Shown here one piece after another: positions 60,440 to 64,000 of a stretch of DNA of 64,000 nt. A model generated the notes under the pieces. The model ran no database searches. It was not told the origin of the DNA and worked only from the letters and a program-made list of their open reading frames with translations. The DNA comes from Pseudomonadota bacterium (GTDB lineage Bacteria > Pseudomonadota > Alphaproteobacteria > Acetobacterales > Acetobacteraceae). The position numbers were made by a program, and so were the translations under genes. Where the stretch lies: contig JAJZVV010000013.1 in assembly GCA_021845595.1 (NCBI GenBank), forward strand, positions 45,530-109,529, written 5' to 3'. Position 1 is the first letter of the stretch. Every line of letters starts with the position of its first letter.

Positions 60440-60466
60440 ACGCCCGGGATGGCTCATCCCGGGCGT
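60440..60466 (+). terminator. Intrinsic terminator of the phasin gene
   Basis: 12-bp perfect stem (ACGCCCGGGATG / CATCCCGGGCGT) with a 3-nt loop GCT, 50 bp after the stop. Following bases have a short T run (GCGCGTTT). Confidence 0.7.
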
Positions 60467-60668
60467 CGCGCGTTTCAGGCCCCTCACCACCTCGGGCCGC
60501 CTCCGGCCGCCCCCAAGGGTCCACACCCCCGAAGCGTCCGCAGCAGGGGCTTTCCCCGGCGGCCCGGCTTCCGATATTCTGTCCCAGGCTGTTCGGCGGT
60601 GACGCCGGACCGGTCCGTGACCCGGACGGCGATGGGGCGGTGCGCCGCCAGGATGTAAAGTACGAACG

Positions 60669-60998
60669 ATGAGCGACAGCGACAAGCGCGGCGGCGGCGA
60701 CGGGCCGGTGACCGGGGTAGTGGTCAAGGCCCGGCCGAAGACCCGCAAGCCCTCGATGTACAAAGTGCTGATGCTGAACGACGACTACACGCCGATGGAG
60801 TTCGTCGTGCACGTGCTCGAGCGCTTCTTCCAGAAGACGCGCGAGGAGGCGACCCGCATCATGCTCCACGTCCACCGCCGCGGCGTCGGGGTGTGCGGCG
60901 TCTATACCTACGAGGTCGCCGAGAGCAAGGTGACGCAGGTGATGGATCTGGCGCGGCAGAACCAGCACCCGTTGCAATGCACGATCGAGAAGGAATAG
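60669..60998 (+). CDS. clpS: ATP-dependent Clp protease adaptor ClpS
   Basis: 109 residues. N-degron-binding core: [20 protein letters not shown] (N37, D38, D39), [21 protein letters not shown]. Delivers N-end-rule substrates to ClpAP. An unstructured, charged N-terminus (1-28) is typical. Partner clpA follows after 281 bp. Confidence 0.95.
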   Translation: MSDSDKRGGGDGPVTGVVVKARPKTRKPSMYKVLMLNDDYTPMEFVVHVLERFFQKTREEATRIMLHVHRRGVGVCGVYTYEVAESKVTQVMDLARQNQHPLQCTIEKE

Positions 60999-61279
60999 GC
61001 TCGATCGACGCCGTGCAGCGGGCGCGGCAGAGCCGACCGGGATACGGCGAAAATTTCTCGCCGCGCTACACTTCGGAAAGCAGACAGATGCACACTGCCT
61101 CCGACGCGCCCATATACGCAGCGTGGGCCTCGGCCGGGGGTGGTTCCGTAGACCGGCGCCGACCGGGTGAGCCGGACAGGTGGTGGCAGGTGTCGTCGCG
61201 CCGCAAGCGGGACTGACCGAGCGGCGTCCGCCGGCGCCGAAGACGTAGTGCGGTATTTTTGAGGAGCGATGTCGAGCCC

Positions 61280-63628
61280 ATGCTGTCGCGAAACCTGGAA
61301 CAGACGCTCCACCGTTCCCTCGGCTTCGCCGCCGACCGGCGCCATGAATACGCGACGCTCGAGCATCTGCTCCTCGGCCTCACCGAGGACGCCGACGCCG
61401 CCACCGTGCTGCGCGCCTGCGGCGTCGATCTCGACAAGCTGCGCGGCGACCTGACCGAGTTCCTCGACAAGGACCTCGCCGGCCTGCGCACCGACCGGCC
61501 CGGCGACCCCAAGCCCACGGCCGGGTTCCAGCGCGTCGTCCAGCGCGCCGCCATCCATGTCCAATCCTCCGGGCGCGACGAGGTCACCGGCGCCAACGTG
61601 CTCGTCGCCCTGTTCAGCGAGCGCGAGAGCCACGCCGTCTATTTCCTGCAGCTGCAGGACATGACCCGGCTGGATGCGGTGAATTTCATCAGCCACGGCA
61701 TCGCCAAGGCGCCCGGCCGGTCGGTTCAGCGCCCGGTCCAGGGCGCCACCAGCCAGAACCCGGAGCCCCCGAGCGAGACCGAGCGCGAGGAGAAGCACGC
61801 CCGCCGCGGCCAGGACGCGCTCGGCACCTATTGCGTCAACCTCAACAAGAAGGCGCTCGCCGGCAAGATCGATCCGCTGATCGGCCGCGAGACCGAGATC
61901 GAGCGGACCATCCAGATCCTCTGCCGGCGCACCAAGAACAACCCGCTCTATGTCGGCGACCCCGGCGTCGGCAAGACGGCGATCGCCGAGGGTCTGGCCA
62001 AGCGCATCGTCGAGGGCGACGTGCCCGAAGTGCTGGCCAAATCGACCATCTTCGCCCTCGACATGGGCGCCCTGCTCGCCGGCACCCGCTATCGCGGCGA
62101 TTTCGAGGAGCGGCTGAAGGCCGTCGTCACCGAGCTCGAGAACCAGACCGGGGCGATTCTGTTCATCGACGAAATCCACACCGTGATCGGCGCCGGTGCG
62201 ACCTCCGGCGGCGCGATGGACGCCTCCAACCTGCTCAAGCCGGCGCTGGCCTCGGGCAACCTGCGCTGCATCGGCAGCACGACCTACAAGGAATTCCGCA
62301 ACTATTTCGAGAAGGATCGCGCCCTCGTCCGGCGCTTCCAGAAGATCGACGTCAACGAGCCGTCGGTCGAGGATTCGGTGCTGATCCTGCGCGGGCTGAA
62401 GGCGAATTACGAGAAGCACCACAAGGTGCGCTACACCGAGGAAGCGATCCGCGCCGCGGTCGAGCTCTCGGCCAAATACATCCACGACCGCAAGCTGCCC
62501 GACAAGGCGATCGACGTCATCGACGAGGTCGGCGCCTCGCGCATGCTGCTGCCCGAGAACAAGCGGCGCAAGACGGTGACGCTGCGCGATGTCGAGGAGA
62601 TCGTCGCCAAGATCGCCCGCATCCCACCCAAATCCGTCTCCGCCGACGACAAGGAAACCCTGCGCAATCTCGAACGCGATGTGCGCGCCATGGTGTTCGG
62701 CCAGGACAAGGCGATCGAGGCGCTCGCGGCGGCGATCAAGCTCTCCCGCGCCGGGCTGCGCGATGCCGAGAAGCCGATCGGCAATTATCTGTTCTCGGGC
62801 CCGACCGGCGTCGGCAAGACCGAGGTCGCCCGCCAGCTCGCCAAAACCCTCGGCATCGAGCTGATCCGCTTCGACATGAGCGAATACATGGAGCGCCACT
62901 CGGTCTCGCGGCTGATCGGCGCGCCGCCCGGCTATGTCGGGTTCGACCAGGGCGGCCTGCTCACCGACGCCATCGACCAGCACCCGCACGCGGTGCTGCT
63001 GCTCGACGAAATCGAGAAGGCGCACGCCGATCTGTTCAACATCCTGCTGCAGGTCATGGATCACGGCAAACTCACCGACCACAACGGCAAGTCGGTCGAT
63101 TTCCGCAACGTGATCCTGATCATGACCACCAACGCTGGCGCCTCGGACCTCGCCAAGGAGGCGATCGGCTTCGGCCGCGAATCGCGCGAGGGCGAGGACG
63201 AGGACGCGATCAAACGGCTGTTCACCCCCGAGTTCCGCAACCGGCTCGATGCCACCATCGCCTTCGCCGCGCTGACCCCGGAGATCGTCGCCCGCGTCGT
63301 CGAGAAGTTCGTCATGCAGCTGGAGGCCCAGCTCGCCGACCGCAACGTCACCATCGAGCTGTCGTCCGCGGCCAAGGAGTGGCTGGCCGAGCGCGGCTAT
63401 GACCGGCTCTACGGCGCACGTCCGCTGGCGCGCGTCATCCAGGAGACGATCAAGAAGCCGCTGGCCGAGGAGCTGCTGTTCGGCCGGCTCGCCAAGGGCG
63501 GCGCGGTCAAGGTCGGGCTGAAGGACGGCGCGCTGGATTTCGCGTTCATCGAGCCGAGCCTGCCCGCCCTGCCCCGGCCCGACGGCGAGGACGGCGGTTC
63601 GGAGCGCGAGGCCGAAATCGCCGGCTGA
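61280..63628 (+). CDS. clpA: ATP-dependent Clp protease ATP-binding subunit ClpA
   Basis: 782 residues. N-terminal Clp repeat domain (1-145: [20 protein letters not shown]), then two AAA+ modules: D1 with Walker [10 protein letters not shown] (226-234), and D2 with GPTGVGKTE (507-515). Unfolds substrates for ClpP; no ClpP is in view. ATG at 61280 matches the conserved start; AGGAG is 13 bp upstream, and a closer ATG at 61269 is out of frame. Gap 60999-61279 has a weak hairpin (61045-61063), nothing else visible. Confidence 0.95.
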   Translation: MLSRNLEQTLHRSLGFAADRRHEYATLEHLLLGLTEDADAATVLRACGVDLDKLRGDLTEFLDKDLAGLRTDRPGDPKPTAGFQRVVQRAAIHVQSSGRDEVTGANVLVALFSERESHAVYFLQLQDMTRLDAVNFISHGIAKAPGRSVQRPVQGATSQNPEPPSETEREEKHARRGQDALGTYCVNLNKKALAGKIDPLIGRETEIERTIQILCRRTKNNPLYVGDPGVGKTAIAEGLAKRIVEGDVPEVLAKSTIFALDMGALLAGTRYRGDFEERLKAVVTELENQTGAILFIDEIHTVIGAGATSGGAMDASNLLKPALASGNLRCIGSTTYKEFRNYFEKDRALVRRFQKIDVNEPSVEDSVLILRGLKANYEKHHKVRYTEEAIRAAVELSAKYIHDRKLPDKAIDVIDEVGASRMLLPENKRRKTVTLRDVEEIVAKIARIPPKSVSADDKETLRNLERDVRAMVFGQDKAIEALAAAIKLSRAGLRDAEKPIGNYLFSGPTGVGKTEVARQLAKTLGIELIRFDMSEYMERHSVSRLIGAPPGYVGFDQGGLLTDAIDQHPHAVLLLDEIEKAHADLFNILLQVMDHGKLTDHNGKSVDFRNVILIMTTNAGASDLAKEAIGFGRESREGEDEDAIKRLFTPEFRNRLDATIAFAALTPEIVARVVEKFVMQLEAQLADRNVTIELSSAAKEWLAERGYDRLYGARPLARVIQETIKKPLAEELLFGRLAKGGAVKVGLKDGALDFAFIEPSLPALPRPDGEDGGSEREAEIAG

Positions 63629-63631
63629 CGG

Positions 63632-63736
63632 CTAGAGCGGGATGGCGTCGCTTTCGCTCCGTCATCCCACTCCAGCTCTCTGTTTGATCGCGTGATTCAG
63701 ACCTACGGCGATTCCGCCTTCGGTCATCACGCTCTA
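63632..63736. repeat. CTAG-ended palindromic element A
   Basis: Opens with CTAGAGC (63632-63638) and closes with GCTCTAA. It holds two internal hairpins: GGGATGGCG/CGTCATCCC (63639-63668) and GCGTGAT/ATCACGC (63690-63732). Lies directly after clpA and may also end its transcript. Confidence 0.75.
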
Positions 63737-63753
63737 ACCGCGCACCGCGGCGG

Positions 63754-63818
63754 CTAGAGCAACCTCCGATCTGATTGAGCCGTTCCGGCTCGATCAGATC
63801 GGAGATAAGTTGCTCTAG
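63754..63818. repeat. CTAG-ended palindromic element B
   Basis: CTAGAGCAAC ... GTTGCTCTAG: a 65-bp near-perfect palindrome whose inner arms are CTCCGATCTGAT and ATCAGATCGGAG, with a short loop (GTTCC) between GAGCC and GGCTC. Only ATAA interrupts one arm. Confidence 0.85.
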
Positions 63819-63830
63819 ACTCATAGGTTT

Positions 63831-63883
63831 CTAGAGCACGACCGTCCGACCGGATGATTCCATCAGGTCGGACCGTGCTCTAG
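63831..63883. repeat. CTAG-ended palindromic element C
   Basis: CTAGAGCAC ... GTGCTCTAG: 53-bp hairpin whose inner arms are GTCCGACC and GGTCGGAC around GGATGATTCCATC. Its closing CTAG is shared with the start of the adjacent insertion-sequence end. Confidence 0.85.
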
Positions 63884-64000
63884 AGCAATTTCAGTCTGAC
63901 TGGAAATATCCGGCATGACGGAAGTAGTTGCTGCATTCGGCGGGGCTGAAGGTGTCGGCGGCCGGGCCGAGCGCCTTCCACAACTCGTCCATCGTTCGCA
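63880..64000 (-). mobile_element. IS630-family insertion sequence, right end (continues outside window)
   Basis: Starts at the CTAG shared with element C; the terminal segment TAGAGCAATTTCAGTCTGAC probably is the inverted repeat. IS630-type elements insert at TA, often inside CTAG. The 3' end of a transposase gene lies within it on the - strand. Confidence 0.6.
63891..64000 (-). CDS. IS630-family transposase, C-terminal end (partial)
   Basis: On the - strand the frame ends with MDELWKALGPAADTFSPAEC then SNYFRHAGYFQSD and a TGA stop (63893-63891). The pattern LW..LG...D.F.P.EC.NYFRHAGY is the C-terminus of IS630-family DDE transposases. The rest, including the DDE residues, lies past the window end, so it cannot be said whether the gene is intact. 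Confidence 0.7.
   Translation of the reverse strand, partial: RTMDELWKALGPAADTFSPAECSNYFRHAGYFQSD

Noticed and set aside
61269..61454. ATG at 61269 with a good ribosome-binding site before clpA
   Set aside because: It opens a 61-codon frame out of phase with clpA and with no homology.
63632..63900. CRISPR-like array at the window end
   Set aside because: The units are palindromes of different length with constant ends and no regular spacers; no cas genes.

Overview
The window is high-GC DNA (about 70% by eye) densely packed with genes on both strands. It reads as the chromosome of an alphaproteobacterium, probably Rhodospirillales/Acetobacteraceae. Supporting signs are the gene order ffh-rpsP-rimM-trmD-rplS-leuC-leuD-leuB, the order mdh-sucC-sucD-sucA-sucB-lpd, a PHB-type phasin next to clpS/clpA, and DUF2336 and GGDEF genes. 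The taxon is an inference from gene content; there is no rRNA in the window.

Layout. 1-4095 (+): the end of a membrane complex related to hydrogenase-4 and complex I (hyfE-, hyfF-, hyfG- and hyfI-like). Its 'large subunit' has lost the NiFe-binding cysteines, so it is an energy-converting-hydrogenase-related (Ehr) complex rather than a hydrogenase. 4100-9230 (-): ilvD, queH, then the lysine/peptidoglycan pair dapD-dapE with a coupled membrane protein. 9336-12091 (+): a PAS/GAF-like diguanylate cyclase followed by a DUF2336 protein. 12169-21257: a surface-glycan or rare-sugar region. It holds four overlapping + strand genes (FAD oxidoreductase, NAD-dependent epimerase-like, TIM-barrel isomerase, and a large unknown protein split by a frameshift at a C7 tract), then two - strand glycosyltransferases. 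One of these is a partly AT-rich GT92-like/methyltransferase fusion. 21433-26928 (+): a glycine-zipper lipoprotein, a ClpP-like periplasmic protein, panC, an NDP-forming acyl-CoA synthetase and a TsdA-type dihaem cytochrome.

26951-39891 (-): a long co-directional block for central metabolism: zapE, mdh, sucC, sucD, sucA, sucB, lpd, pdxA, pdxJ and dctA. It covers dicarboxylate uptake, the TCA arm from 2-oxoglutarate to oxaloacetate, and PLP synthesis. 40000-43430: a 2OG-Fe(II) oxygenase, a lipoprotein, an orphan ABC substrate-binding protein and a rhodanese. 43431-46165: four small lipoprotein genes, bracketed by the real 3' end of the rhodanese gene and a second 36-nt copy of that end, which looks like an insertion scar. 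46229-47104 (-) is a persulfide-dioxygenase-like metallohydrolase. 47440-47516 is tRNA-Arg(ACG) with an encoded CCA.

47576-54235 (-): the leucine operon downstream of the ribosome-assembly and SRP genes. 54432-56526 (+): xseB, ispA, tlyA. 56498-59542 (-): radC, map and a penicillin-binding-type D,D-carboxypeptidase. 59853-63628 (+): phasin, clpS, clpA. The last 370 bases hold a run of palindromes with CTAG ends and the 3' end of an IS630-family transposase that continues past the window.

The points most worth a second look are the cysteine-less hydrogenase-like complex, the C7 frameshift in the glycan cluster, the GT92/methyltransferase fusion with a nearby inverted fragment, the duplicated rhodanese tail around the lipoprotein islet, and the CTAG palindromes beside the IS630 end.
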